A DNA stretch of 64,000 bases from Acidobacteriota bacterium (GTDB lineage Bacteria; Acidobacteriota; Aminicenantia; Aminicenantales; Saccharicenantaceae), in NCBI GenBank assembly GCA_028749115.1, contig JAQURD010000001.1, positions 276,218-340,217 on the forward strand, given 5' to 3'. How positions within the stretch are numbered: the first letter of the stretch is position 1; each line of letters begins with the position of its first letter. The notes beneath the pieces were generated by a model. That model had not been told where the DNA came from. It ran no database searches and worked only from the letters and a program-made list of their open reading frames with translations. The translations under genes and the position numbers were made by a program. Of the stretch, positions 1 to 8,262 are shown piece after piece.

Positions 1-280
1 TAGCTTCAACGGCAGTTTCGATCGAAGCAAAGGCGGTCACCATAATCGGGGTAATTAAAGGATTAGAGGCGAGGATATCTTTGATTAATTCCAGGCCTGA
101 TTCCTGGCCGAGCTTGTAATCAACCACGGCTATTTCTACTGGATTGTCCTTAAGAAGCGCCAGCGCCTCCTGCCGGGCTGAAGCTGAGATAACTTCATAC
201 CCTTCTCTCCGGAGATTTTTGGAAATAAGTTCCCTTTGAAGATCGTCATCCTCGACAACTAAAATAACTCCCTTAGCCAC
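1..280 (-). CDS. Response regulator, receiver domain (cut by window edge)
   Basis: This is the N-terminal 93 residues of a response regulator running off the left edge. The start is a GTG at 278-280, preceded by a strong ribosome-binding site (GGAGGGG, three bases upstream). The acidic pocket is visible as VVEDDD (residues 8-13), and the phospho-acceptor is Asp54 in AVVDYKLG. A conserved Thr follows in the MVTAFAS stretch. The start overlaps the end of the upstream histidine kinase gene by 8 bases, so the two are translationally coupled and form a cognate pair. The output domain lies outside the window; NtrC-type AAA+ regulators commonly pair with this kinase type, but that is inference. Confidence 0.88.
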   Translation of the reverse strand, partial: MAKGVILVVEDDDLQRELISKNLRREGYEVISASARQEALALLKDNPVEIAVVDYKLGQESGLELIKDILASNPLITPIMVTAFASIETAVEA

Positions 281-1526
281 TTTCCCCTCCTGGCATTTCA
301 ACTTTAAAAACTGCCCCGCCACCTGGCCGGTTGCTGGCTGAAATCCTCCCGCCATGGGCGGCCACAATTTTACGGGTTAGATAAAGCCCAATTCCGAAGC
401 CTGAGCTTTTACTGCTGACAAACGGGTCAAAAATTTTTTCAGCCTGCGTCTCTTCAAGACCCGGGCCAGAATCTTCGACTTCCAGTATTAAACTTTTCTT
501 CCGGGCATAGGCCTTTAAACTGATCAGGCTTCCGGCCGGACTGGCCTCGATGGCATTTTTCAGGAGATTGGCCACCACCCGGCTGAAAAGCAAGCGATCA
601 GCCGTTAGCTTTAATCCACCTTCGGCTTTGAGATCAATTTTCAGGTTCTTCTCTTCGGCCAGATTATCCAGTTCTTTAATTTCCTCTTCGATTACCAAAG
701 CCACTTCGAACTTTTCCGGAGAAATAGAAACAGGTTTTAAAGCTTCAGAGAAACGGTCAACCAGGGAGGCAATTTTTTCTGCTTCCTTCTTCCCTTTTTC
801 GAGCTCTTGATTGATTTCAGGTAAATTCAGAGACTGCCAGTATTCGAAAAGAAGAGCCAGGCTGTTCAGCGGATTTTTAATTTCATGAGCAACACCAGAG
901 GTATAAGCAGAGATCTCCTTAAATTTTTCTTTTTCTTCTGCCTGGCGGGCAGCTTCGGTGGCAGCCAGCTGGTAGGAGCGGTGCAACCGGTAAAGTCCGG
1001 CAAAAATCACCAGGCCAGCCAGAGCCAGAGCTGATAAAATATACCAGAAATTCCTTCTGGAATAAGTCAGCAGAACATCCAGGCTTTTCAAAGAATAACC
1101 AAGGTAAAAATAATATTTCCGCCCCTCAGCCGTGGTCAGGGCCGAATAATGATTAAAAATTTTTCCTTCTGGTGAATCGATAATCCATAACTCACCAGGG
1201 GGACGTTCTTTCTGGGAAAGCGGAAGATAACCTTCAAACCGGGAAGTCCAGTCCAGGACATTTTCCTGACTATCCAGGATGGCCATAAAATAAATGTCTT
1301 CAGTTGCCTGATAGGGTTTTAGAACTTCTGAAGCCGGTAGTCCTCGCTCGAGCCCGGCCCGAATGCTTTCCTTAAGTATCAGAGCAGTGGCTGATAGCTG
1401 GTCGCGGGCCAGTTCTTGCATTTTAGCCTGAATATATTGGCGGTTTAAATTAGAAAGCAGGGTAAAAAGCCCTACGACCAGCAGAAACGGAAGTATAAAA
1501 AAGAGCAGAAATTCCCTTTTCCTCAT
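273..1526 (-). CDS. Sensor histidine kinase (two-component system)
   Basis: A 417-residue membrane kinase. A transmembrane helix (about residues 6-24) and a second (about 160-180) flank a roughly 130-residue extracytoplasmic sensor region with no domain I can name. A short linker leads to the dimerisation/phospho-acceptor helix, with the H-box [11 protein letters not shown] (His214). The ATPase domain follows, with an N-box (NLLKNAIEAS), G1 box (EDSGPGL) and G2 box (GIGLYLTRKI). There is no HAMP domain that I can see. The family autophosphorylates on His and passes phosphate to the partner regulator, whose gene overlaps its 3' end by 8 bases. The signal sensed cannot be read from the sequence. 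Confidence 0.93.
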   Translation of the reverse strand: MRKREFLLFFILPFLLVVGLFTLLSNLNRQYIQAKMQELARDQLSATALILKESIRAGLERGLPASEVLKPYQATEDIYFMAILDSQENVLDWTSRFEGYLPLSQKERPPGELWIIDSPEGKIFNHYSALTTAEGRKYYFYLGYSLKSLDVLLTYSRRNFWYILSALALAGLVIFAGLYRLHRSYQLAATEAARQAEEKEKFKEISAYTSGVAHEIKNPLNSLALLFEYWQSLNLPEINQELEKGKKEAEKIASLVDRFSEALKPVSISPEKFEVALVIEEEIKELDNLAEEKNLKIDLKAEGGLKLTADRLLFSRVVANLLKNAIEASPAGSLISLKAYARKKSLILEVEDSGPGLEETQAEKIFDPFVSSKSSGFGIGLYLTRKIVAAHGGRISASNRPGGGAVFKVEMPGGESG

Positions 1527-1749
1527 CTATTAACCTGCATTATCGATAAAGCAAGTTTCCTTGTCATTTTCAATTATCACTCATCATACCATTGGGAAAT
1601 GATATGATTTTCTTGAATCGGTCCTTGTCTCTGAGTTCCCTCGAAAATAATCCATCCAGCTCAATAATAAAACAGATTTACCAGGATGATTTGCCACTGC
1701 CCGTGTAAGTTATAAAATCAGTATATAACATTTTCGGTCTGGTTAAAAA

Positions 1750-1772
1750 GATAACCTCAAAGAAAGGTTATC
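1750..1772 (-). terminator. Rho-independent terminator after the OB-fold-like protein gene
   Basis: On the minus strand an 8-bp perfect stem (GATAACCT pairing with AGGTTATC) with a 7-base loop is followed directly by five T residues (1745-1749). It begins at the stop codon of the gene ending at 1771, so it should end the barrel/OB-fold transcript. Confidence 0.75.
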
Positions 1773-2229
1773 ACCCTCTTTTTCTTTGCCAGCCCTGACC
1801 ACCGCTCCAGGCTGGAAAGCCGCGGCGATCCCTTAAAGTTATGGTCTGGTTTTGCAGCCTCATTTCTCTGGCCATGATCAATTTTTTCTGTCCACTGTTA
1901 ACTTCGGTCAAAGAACCAACCAGTCTGATCTTTTCCCCTTGATGAAAGTCAACCTGGAAAAACCAGGCTGGAGCCGTCTCCACCTCATAGATTTCGCCGG
2001 AATTGTTGTCTTTAACTTGTAGAATCAAAAAACTGGCTCTTTTCTCGTAACGCTGCTCAAACCGGATATCCTCAATCTGGCCTTCAACAGTGATTTCCCG
2101 GTCAACATTATAGTAGGGTAAACCAGGCCTGGCCTGAAGCCAGCCTGCCTGCATCTCGCCGGCCAAAAGAAATAGGCTAAACATGGCCAGGATTATCGTT
2201 GATTTGATTTTGAAACGCTCAGGTTCCAT
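1771..2229 (-). CDS. Small exported protein, OB-fold-like
   Basis: 152 residues. A hydrophobic signal segment at about residues 10-28 ends in a likely cleavage site after GEMQA. The mature part is beta-rich: EITVEGQIEDI, then a strand pair around SFLILQVKD, a GEKIRLVGSL segment and a C-terminal LIMAREM strand. This layout (TVEGxI then V/IRLVGS then AREM) resembles periplasmic OB-fold nucleic-acid/ligand-binding-like proteins, but I cannot name the family with certainty. The tail LRDRRGFPAWSGG is positively charged and glycine-rich. The start codon lies inside the upstream barrel gene (37-base overlap), so the two are co-translated and probably act together in the envelope. Confidence 0.7.
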   Translation of the reverse strand: MEPERFKIKSTIILAMFSLFLLAGEMQAGWLQARPGLPYYNVDREITVEGQIEDIRFEQRYEKRASFLILQVKDNNSGEIYEVETAPAWFFQVDFHQGEKIRLVGSLTEVNSGQKKLIMAREMRLQNQTITLRDRRGFPAWSGGQGWQRKRG

Positions 2230-3539
2230 TTAAGCCCTCCACTGATAAAATTTCCTGACCAGTCAAACCAGGGATCATTCGAGGCGTTACTAATATAAGA
2301 ATAGGAGACAAAAAAAGAAACTCTGGCCAGGTCAAGTTGAACCAGGGTACTAAGCTGGTGCCGCCTGTCTTCTCTTATCACCCCCAGGCTGACTCCTTCC
2401 AGGTCGAGGCTTTCCAGGCCCGGAAATTCCCTGTTTAGATAATCATACTGGATTTCGGCTTGAAGCCGATCGGTCAGACTGGCCGTTAATTTGGCCTTCA
2501 GGCTAAATCCCTGCCAGCTAAAAAGGTCTGAAGTTGGATTTTCCACACTATAATATTCATCGCTGGCACTGAACGGGTTTTCTCCCCTTAGATTCCACTG
2601 CTTCATTCCGCCCAAACTCAGACCAACCCTGTCGCCCAAGCCTTGAGCCAGAAGGCCGCTGACCGCCAGGATCTGGATGTTCCGCGGGTCAGTATAATAA
2701 ACTGTTTGATACGGTATCCCTCGCAGGCTATAACTTCCTCCCTGCTTATAATTATCGGCCGGATGGCCGTGCCCTCCACCTGGTCCGCCCTGTTGAGCGA
2801 TAAAAAAGCCAGCGGCCTGGTTAACGGAAGACAGGCCATAAACTGAGGCACAGCTTGAGATCATAGCTACTGTTGCTGCCTCCCCCTCAACTATAGCGAT
2901 TTCGCCAGGGTGATAAAAATACTTGTAACCATAACTGGCTTCAACTTTAAGGGTTGTTCTGGTTTTAAAGTAATGATCAAGTGACAGGTTAATCATTTCT
3001 GAAAAGTAGTCAAATATTCCCAGTTTATAACTGCGGTAGATGCTTTGTGATTCAAGTCTTAAAACTGTAGCCGGGGTCAAATAACTTTTAAAACTGGCAA
3101 TAAGCTTTAGCCCGGCATGACTAAAGTTATTGTACAGGTCCTTGAAAAGGACTCCCTGTCCTTCGGCAGCTAAATAAAAAGCACTTTTAGACCCGGCCGG
3201 AATAAGATAATCAACCCCGAGCTGCCCTCCGACCGAACTCAAGCCAGAATATTTATAAAGATAATTAAAATCCAGGCCACCATAAAGAGCTAGAGAACTG
3301 GAATCACCACCGAAAGAAAAGCTGCCGGTTGTTAACCAGTCAGAGACGGGTTGATAAGTCTGGAAAATATTATTAGTTGAATGCTGGACCAGAGAAAATT
3401 GGACAGTCCCGGCCTGAATTAAGGCTGGTCTTAAAGAAATAAGGGCCAGCCAGATAACCGAAAAAAAGATATATTTATTCAGCTGGCGTTTGGGCCCTGT
3501 CTTTAACTTGATTCTTGATTTTATTCTAATTGCTTTCAT
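2193..3539 (-). CDS. Outer-membrane beta-barrel-like protein, function unknown
   Basis: 448 residues. A signal segment near residues 24-43 (hydrophobic, ending LIQAG) is followed by alternating aromatic/hydrophobic strands typical of an outer-membrane barrel, for example the ALYGGLDFNYLY and RLQAEIQYDYLNREF stretches. A glycine/histidine-rich loop (QQGGPGGGHGHPADN, near residue 250) interrupts the barrel and is a possible metal-binding surface loop. The C-terminus (GGLKWNLSVSKSNQR) does not end in the canonical Phe. It overlaps the downstream small exported protein by 37 bases. No catalytic motif is visible; transport or a structural role is possible, and the family is unassigned. Confidence 0.7.
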   Translation of the reverse strand: MKAIRIKSRIKLKTGPKRQLNKYIFFSVIWLALISLRPALIQAGTVQFSLVQHSTNNIFQTYQPVSDWLTTGSFSFGGDSSSLALYGGLDFNYLYKYSGLSSVGGQLGVDYLIPAGSKSAFYLAAEGQGVLFKDLYNNFSHAGLKLIASFKSYLTPATVLRLESQSIYRSYKLGIFDYFSEMINLSLDHYFKTRTTLKVEASYGYKYFYHPGEIAIVEGEAATVAMISSCASVYGLSSVNQAAGFFIAQQGGPGGGHGHPADNYKQGGSYSLRGIPYQTVYYTDPRNIQILAVSGLLAQGLGDRVGLSLGGMKQWNLRGENPFSASDEYYSVENPTSDLFSWQGFSLKAKLTASLTDRLQAEIQYDYLNREFPGLESLDLEGVSLGVIREDRRHQLSTLVQLDLARVSFFVSYSYISNASNDPWFDWSGNFISGGLKWNLSVSKSNQR

Positions 3540-3640
3540 TCTGCTTCTCCTCTAATCCTGACAGCCCGGTTAAATTCCGGCCACTTGAGGTAAGCTCTGC
3601 CTGTATTCATCATTTTAGCCTATAAGAAAACCATAAAACA

Positions 3641-3676
3641 GGAAATTCAGAGGAGGAATTTCCTCCCCTGAATTCC
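3641..3676 (-). terminator. Hairpin terminator after the Gln/Glu-rich protein gene
   Basis: A long inverted repeat: GGAA-A-TTCAG pairs with CTGAATTCC (one bulged A), extended inside by AGGAGG/CCTCC. On the minus strand it is followed within about 12 bases by T-rich sequence. It lies between two minus-strand genes, 60 bases after the stop at 3736. The U-tract is imperfect, so it is a probable rather than certain terminator. Confidence 0.5.
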
Positions 3677-3735
3677 TTTGATTTCTACTGGCCTCCAGGC
3701 TGACTGAAGTCTCAAGACTCAGCATCTTTTAAACC

Positions 3736-4608
3736 CTATTTTTTGCCCTGGCGGCTGGCTTTGCCTTTGGGACCTGTCCCATCACAAAACTGGCTGGTCA
3801 GGCTGCTCTGAGTCCGGAAGGAATTTCTCGATGCGGTCATATTTCTGGTGGCGTTTTTATTAGCCAGCATTTTTCCCTGGTTGCCTTCGGGAGAACTCTG
3901 ATAGCCAGTTCCGTCCTTAGGAGCTGTCCAGTCTGGATCCTGGCAATTAGGAATCCCGTCATTATCATGGTCACGGTAAAAATCATTTATCCCGTCGCCG
4001 TTTTCATCAACAAAATAGGGACCAGTCTTGACTCTATTTCCTGGTCTGGACTGTTCCTTGGTTCTGACCTGAATGGCATTTCTCTCTTCTTCTTTTGTCA
4101 TCACCCTGTTCTGATTCTGCACTTTTTCCTCGTTTTTAATCTGGGCTTGCTCCTGATCGCGGCGGACATTAGTTAGATTATGTTCAATTTCTGGTTGGCC
4201 TGTCCCATTCTTATTAAGAATAACCTCATTTTGAACGACCTGGTTTTCCACCTGGTGTTGGATCTGCAGCTGGTGCTGGACCTGAGCCTGTTCCTCATTT
4301 TTTACTTCGATTCTGTTTTGAATTTGATTGGTCACTCTGGTTTGTGAATGAGAATTCAGGCTGGCTTCGTTCTCTATTGTCTTTTCTACGTCTGCCCTGA
4401 CCTGCTCTTTAGTCTGTTCTTTAGCCTGCTCTTTGACTTGTTCTGCTACCTGCTCTTGCACCTGGACGTTAGCCTGGACTCTGGCTTTTTCTTCAGTCTG
4501 GGTTTTAGTTTCCTGTCTGCTATTTTCCTGAGCATAACTCAAAGAAAAAACCAGCAGCAGGGCTAAAAAACCCATTGTGACTGTGGTTAATAAATTTTTT
4601 ATCCTCAT
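3736..4608 (-). CDS. Exported Gln/Glu-rich coiled-coil protein with a calcium-binding-like aspartate motif
   Basis: 290 residues from the ATG at 4606-4608, chosen because AAGGAGGT lies five bases upstream; the reading frame is open further upstream but without a site. A signal peptide (about residues 1-26, ending LSYAQ) leads into about 130 residues of Gln/Glu/Lys/Val-rich sequence with strong periodicity (repeated EQV/EQA/KEQ units, then QVQHQLQIQHQVENQV), predicted helical or coiled coil. Near residue 215 an Asp-rich motif follows (DENGDGINDFYRD then DNDGIPNCQDPDW), like thrombospondin type-3 or EF-hand-like calcium loops. The tail is basic. No enzyme motif is visible; a structural or surface role is likely. 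Confidence 0.8.
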   Translation of the reverse strand: MRIKNLLTTVTMGFLALLLVFSLSYAQENSRQETKTQTEEKARVQANVQVQEQVAEQVKEQAKEQTKEQVRADVEKTIENEASLNSHSQTRVTNQIQNRIEVKNEEQAQVQHQLQIQHQVENQVVQNEVILNKNGTGQPEIEHNLTNVRRDQEQAQIKNEEKVQNQNRVMTKEEERNAIQVRTKEQSRPGNRVKTGPYFVDENGDGINDFYRDHDNDGIPNCQDPDWTAPKDGTGYQSSPEGNQGKMLANKNATRNMTASRNSFRTQSSLTSQFCDGTGPKGKASRQGKK

Positions 4609-4830
4609 GTTTGACCTCCTTGTCATGAGTTTCACCCTTAATATATGCAAGCAGCGTGCCAGATACTATGTTATTGATAATTGGTAAGATACAGATTAAT
4701 AAAGATGGCTTTCTCTGACATCTTTGTTCCTTCTCCGACAATTTTGTCAGTTTTGATCAGCCTCATAAATTTGAATCTGAAAAAATAGGGTGGTGATCTT
4801 TTTAAAGGTATTTAAAGGAGGTAACGGATA

Positions 4831-5550
4831 ATGGGCAAGGTTAAAGATTCAAAATTAACTATCCTGAGTCTCGCCCCGCCGGTTCAAACCAGAAGAGAGT
4901 TTCTCAAGAGTTCTGCTGTGGGTGGTTCTGCTCTACTTCTTAGCACCATGTTTATCAGGAGAACTTCGGCTCAAGAAGCAAGCCGCCCTCGCTATGCCAT
5001 GATTCTGGTCGATTATAATAAATGCACCGGTTGCCGGACGTGTGAGACGGTCTGTTCAGCCTATAATAATAAAATCAAAATCGGAGAAGAGGAACTGCCC
5101 GGGTTGGGGAATCCCTATCTGGCTAATATCAGAGTTCAGGCCTTTAATCCTGATGTTGATATCCCTGTAGCCTGCTTAATGTGCCGTGATAACCCCTGTA
5201 TTGAGGCCTGCCCGGTTGAGCCTGATTCCAAAACCGGAAGGAAGGCCCTTTATCGCGATGAAAAAACCCTGACCATCAAAAATGATAAGGCCAGGTGTAT
5301 CGGTTGCCAGAGCTGCGCCGATGCCTGCCGGGCAAAAAGAGTCGGGGCGATTATTCCCAATCCTAAAACAGGTAATCCGGAAAGGATGTGTACTCTATGC
5401 GATGGTGACCCGCAGTGTGTTAAATACTGCCCCTACGGGGCCCTGAGCTATGTAGTGGGCCAGATTGATGGCCGGCATTATGGCCTGTCTCCAGAGAAAA
5501 TAGCGGAGAGATTGACCGAGCTCTGGTATTACCAGGAGGAAGCAAAATAG
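4831..5550 (+). CDS. Tat-exported ferredoxin-like protein with four Fe-S cluster motifs
   Basis: 239 residues. A Tat signal is clear near residue 22 (TRREFLKSSAV, then a hydrophobic stretch and SAQ cleavage region). The body carries four cysteine clusters: CTGCRTCETVC, CLMCRDNPCIEAC, CIGCQSCADAC and CTLCDGDPQCVKYC, matching the four [4Fe-4S] layout of electron-transfer subunits such as those of molybdopterin oxidoreductases and E. coli YdhY. AAAGGAGG lies ahead of the ATG. The stop is 7 bases before the oxidoreductase gene, so it should be its electron acceptor or donor. Its predicted export is at odds with a partner that lacks a signal peptide. Confidence 0.9.
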   Translation: MGKVKDSKLTILSLAPPVQTRREFLKSSAVGGSALLLSTMFIRRTSAQEASRPRYAMILVDYNKCTGCRTCETVCSAYNNKIKIGEEELPGLGNPYLANIRVQAFNPDVDIPVACLMCRDNPCIEACPVEPDSKTGRKALYRDEKTLTIKNDKARCIGCQSCADACRAKRVGAIIPNPKTGNPERMCTLCDGDPQCVKYCPYGALSYVVGQIDGRHYGLSPEKIAERLTELWYYQEEAK

Positions 5551-5557
5551 GAGAGCA

Positions 5558-6499
5558 ATGAAAGAACTATCCGGTTATCACGGTGTCATACTTGAAATTG
5601 ATTTAGCTTCGGGCAAGATAGATAAAAAACCGTTATCACCAGAAGATGCCAGAAAATCTATTGGAGGCCGCGGCCTGGGAATGAAGATTCTCTGGGACAG
5701 GCTAAAAAAACCGGGACTTAATCCCCTTTCCCCGGAAAATCCTTTGATCTTTATGACCGGCCCTTTCTCCGGTTTGCCAGTTCCCTCGGCTTCAAGAGCC
5801 TGCGTTGTCACTAAATCGCCTCACACTTCACCTATCAAATCGAAATATAAATTCGCTTCCACCATCAGCTATGCCAATGTGGGCGGATTCATAGGTCCTG
5901 AAATTCGATTTGCCGGCTATGATGGAATAGTCATCAGCGGTAAAGCCAGCTCGCCGGTCTATCTGGTGATTGAAGATGATAGAGTTGAGTTCCGGGAGGC
6001 TAAAAAATTCTGGGGTCTGAAAACCGAAGAATTTGACAGAAAATTGACTGAAGAGCTTGGAGATAGACGATTTAAGACCTGTTATATTGGCCCGGCTGGT
6101 GAAAACCTGGTCGAATATGCAGCTATTCTTCACACTGCAGCCAGAGCAGCCGGGCGAGGTGGCACCGGTTGCGTCATGGGTTCCAAGAACCTTAAAGCCA
6201 TTGCTATCAGAGGCACCAGAGTTCCGCCAGTGGCTGATCACAAAAGATTTATCTCACTCCTTGACGAAGCCAGGCAGGGGTTTAAAGGGGCAGCTTTGAC
6301 TGAAAGCTGGAGAAGATATGGAACAGCTTCTTCTATTGTGACCTCTTCTGCCGCCAGCACTCAAGCTGTTAAGAATTACTGGGAAGGGACATTCCAGGAG
6401 GCCGCTAAAATTAGCGGTATAGCAGCTGAACAGAAAATCTGGGTCAGGGATTTAGCCTGTTTTGCTGCCTACTGGCCTGCAAAAAATCAGGGCTGGTAA
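5558..6499 (+). CDS. Aldehyde ferredoxin oxidoreductase family, N-terminal part (frameshifted)
   Basis: The first 313 codons of a tungsten/molybdopterin oxidoreductase of the AOR family (E. coli YdhV-like when paired with a ferredoxin). The AOR_N domain is clear: GGRGLGMKILWDRL, FMTGPFSGLPVPSASR and GRGGTGCVMGSKNLKAI. The frame then breaks: after WVRDLACF the reading becomes AAYWPAKNQGW and stops. One missing T in the four-T run at 6460-6463 would restore CFCCLLACKK and join the frame continuing to 7377. That places the break inside the CxxCxxxC motif holding the [4Fe-4S] cluster. GGAGAG precedes the ATG. As written the product is truncated and inactive; sequencing error or a genuine mutation are both possible. 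Confidence 0.9.
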   Translation: MKELSGYHGVILEIDLASGKIDKKPLSPEDARKSIGGRGLGMKILWDRLKKPGLNPLSPENPLIFMTGPFSGLPVPSASRACVVTKSPHTSPIKSKYKFASTISYANVGGFIGPEIRFAGYDGIVISGKASSPVYLVIEDDRVEFREAKKFWGLKTEEFDRKLTEELGDRRFKTCYIGPAGENLVEYAAILHTAARAAGRGGTGCVMGSKNLKAIAIRGTRVPPVADHKRFISLLDEARQGFKGAALTESWRRYGTASSIVTSSAASTQAVKNYWEGTFQEAAKISGIAAEQKIWVRDLACFAAYWPAKNQGW

Positions 6500-6555
6500 G
6501 AAGCGGCCCATACGCCGGTCTGGTTCATGGTGGTCCAGAACATGAAACAGGAACG

Positions 6556-7377
6556 ATGCTGGGTGCGAACCTCCTTATCTCGGATCTTGAAGGTCTGATG
6601 AAAGCAATTTACGACGTCGATGATTACGGCCTCGACCAGATCTCAACCGGCAATGTTCTCGGTTTTCTAATGGAAGCTTATGAGAAAGGCTATATTGATT
6701 CGGCTTTTCTTGACGGGCTTGACCTCAAATGGGGCGACGTGCCTTCCACAATTAAAATGATAGGGAAAATAGCGAGGAGAGAAGGTGCTGGCGACCTGGC
6801 TTCCAAAGGAGTAAGAAAGCTGGCAGAAAAGATCGGCCAGGATTCTCAGAAATTCGCCATTGAGGTCAAAGGTCATGAGCTGGCCGGCTGGAATGTTCAT
6901 GTTTCAACCGGCAGAGCGGTCTGTTATGCTACCGCCAACCGGGGTGCCTGTTATTTAAATGGTAGCAATCCACGGGCCCAGAACAATACGGCTATGAACG
7001 ACTGCACCGGGCTGTGTATGTTTGCTCAGGGTGGTTTCCGAGCTGGTCTCCTCAGAGAACTTTTAAGTTCAATAACCGGTGAGGTCTGGACAGAAGAAGA
7101 CTATGAGAAGACTGGAGAACGAGTTTATAACCTAGAAAAAGTAATAAATTACAGGGAAGGTTTCAGACGGGAGGATGACAACCTGCCCGACAGATTTTTT
7201 GAAGAACCGCTGACTGTTGGTCCTAAAAAAGGAGCTGTTTTAAACCGGGATGAGTTTTCAAAAATCATGGATAACTACTATAAAGAAAGAGGCTGGGACA
7301 TAAAAACAAGTAAGCCTGGCCCGGAAAAGCTCAAGTCCTTAGGACTGGAATTTGTCCTGAAGGAAATCGGCAGCTGA
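6556..7377 (+). CDS. Aldehyde ferredoxin oxidoreductase family, C-terminal part (frameshifted)
   Basis: The rest of the enzyme begun at 5558, in the other frame. The homologous frame is open back to 6463 and reads CCLLACKKSGLVRSGPYAGL before the ATG at 6556, so that ATG is not a natural start. The 273 residues shown include GANLLISDLEGL, the substrate/cofactor region GHELAGWNVHVSTGRAVCYA, and the motif NDCTGLCMF that supplies the fourth cluster cysteine. The two pieces together give about 605 residues, the usual AOR length. No ribosome-binding site precedes the second piece, so it is unlikely to be made on its own. Confidence 0.88.
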   Translation: MLGANLLISDLEGLMKAIYDVDDYGLDQISTGNVLGFLMEAYEKGYIDSAFLDGLDLKWGDVPSTIKMIGKIARREGAGDLASKGVRKLAEKIGQDSQKFAIEVKGHELAGWNVHVSTGRAVCYATANRGACYLNGSNPRAQNNTAMNDCTGLCMFAQGGFRAGLLRELLSSITGEVWTEEDYEKTGERVYNLEKVINYREGFRREDDNLPDRFFEEPLTVGPKKGAVLNRDEFSKIMDNYYKERGWDIKTSKPGPEKLKSLGLEFVLKEIGS

Positions 7378-7637
7378 CTGGATCAGATTTCTGCTGTCTG
7401 CGAGCGGCGATCCAGCTAAAAGACAGGCAGAAAGGCCCGACTTTTTTAAGCTCTTGCCTCGGATTGCCAGCCATTGTGCCAGTAATACCTGTTCTTAAAA
7501 TATAGTTTGACAGCTCTTTGGCTAAAATGATATTAAAACTAATAAGATGTCAGAAAAACAGAAGAAGGGCAGAGACATCAATTAAAAACATAGTAGGCTT
7601 TATAAAATTAATTCTTATTTTTCACAGGAGGGCAATA

Positions 7638-8246
7638 ATGCATCAGGCTACTCGAATCCTTATTACTTTATGTATCCTGAGTATCCTAACGGTATTTTTC
7701 ACGGGCTGCGGTCAAAAGGAGGGGGATGAGCCGACCAAATATGCTGACCAATCTGAGCTGGCCAGGATGTCAGGGGAACAGGAACAAGCTTCAGCTAAAC
7801 AAAAGGCCAATCAAAACAATTCTGCCTTTGCTGCCGCCTCCGGCCTGACCCTGACTGATGAGACCTCAAAAGACATAGACGGCATTATTGCCCCTGTCCT
7901 TAAAAAAGTTTTTGGAGGTGCCAAAATCGTTGCGGAATCTCATGAACCGGAGACCAGGGATGACGGTGAAGTTATTGAAAACAAAATTACCTATGTGGTT
8001 CCTTCCGTTTTTACGGCCGAAGATGGACGGCGGTTACATTCAGCTTTCCTGGCAGCTCATTTTGGAACCAGTCCCCGGCTGGGAAGTGAGCCGACTATAA
8101 TTAAAGCTACCAAACAGGCGATGATGTCTTTTTTTGAAACTACCCAGCTAAGACCCTATTCTTTCGTCATTACTCTGGATGCGGCCAAGCAACAAATAAC
8201 GGTCGTATCTTATAAGCTGGGCTCAAAATATGACCGTCTGATGTAA
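7638..8246 (+). CDS. Lipoprotein of unknown function
   Basis: 202 residues from the ATG at 7638, chosen for the AGGAGGG site seven bases upstream and because a lipoprotein signal then begins at once: hydrophobic residues 6-22 and lipobox FTGC with Cys24. The frame is open to 7518 but that extension is implausible. A Lys/Gln/Ala-rich linker (residues 45-65) leads to a compact domain beginning LTLTDETSKDIDG. It contains ITYVVPSVF and ends in a beta strand pair (SFVITLDAAKQQITVVSYKLG). I do not recognise the domain. The stop is 16 bases before the large Fn3/PKD gene, so the two probably form an operon and an envelope complex. Confidence 0.8.
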   Translation: MHQATRILITLCILSILTVFFTGCGQKEGDEPTKYADQSELARMSGEQEQASAKQKANQNNSAFAAASGLTLTDETSKDIDGIIAPVLKKVFGGAKIVAESHEPETRDDGEVIENKITYVVPSVFTAEDGRRLHSAFLAAHFGTSPRLGSEPTIIKATKQAMMSFFETTQLRPYSFVITLDAAKQQITVVSYKLGSKYDRLM

Positions 8247-8262
8247 GAGGGAGGCAAAAGCT

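Noticed and set aside
5828-6241. 137-codon open frame on the minus strand
   Set aside because: It is antisense to the AOR N-terminal domain, whose motifs are unambiguous.
6455-6500. Programmed -1 frameshift joining the two AOR pieces
   Set aside because: No slippery heptamer, stem-loop or pseudoknot is evident after the T4 run, and the family is normally in one frame.
7378-7470. Possible terminator hairpin after the AOR gene
   Set aside because: Two alternative weak pairings exist with long loops before a T6 run; neither is convincing enough to call.
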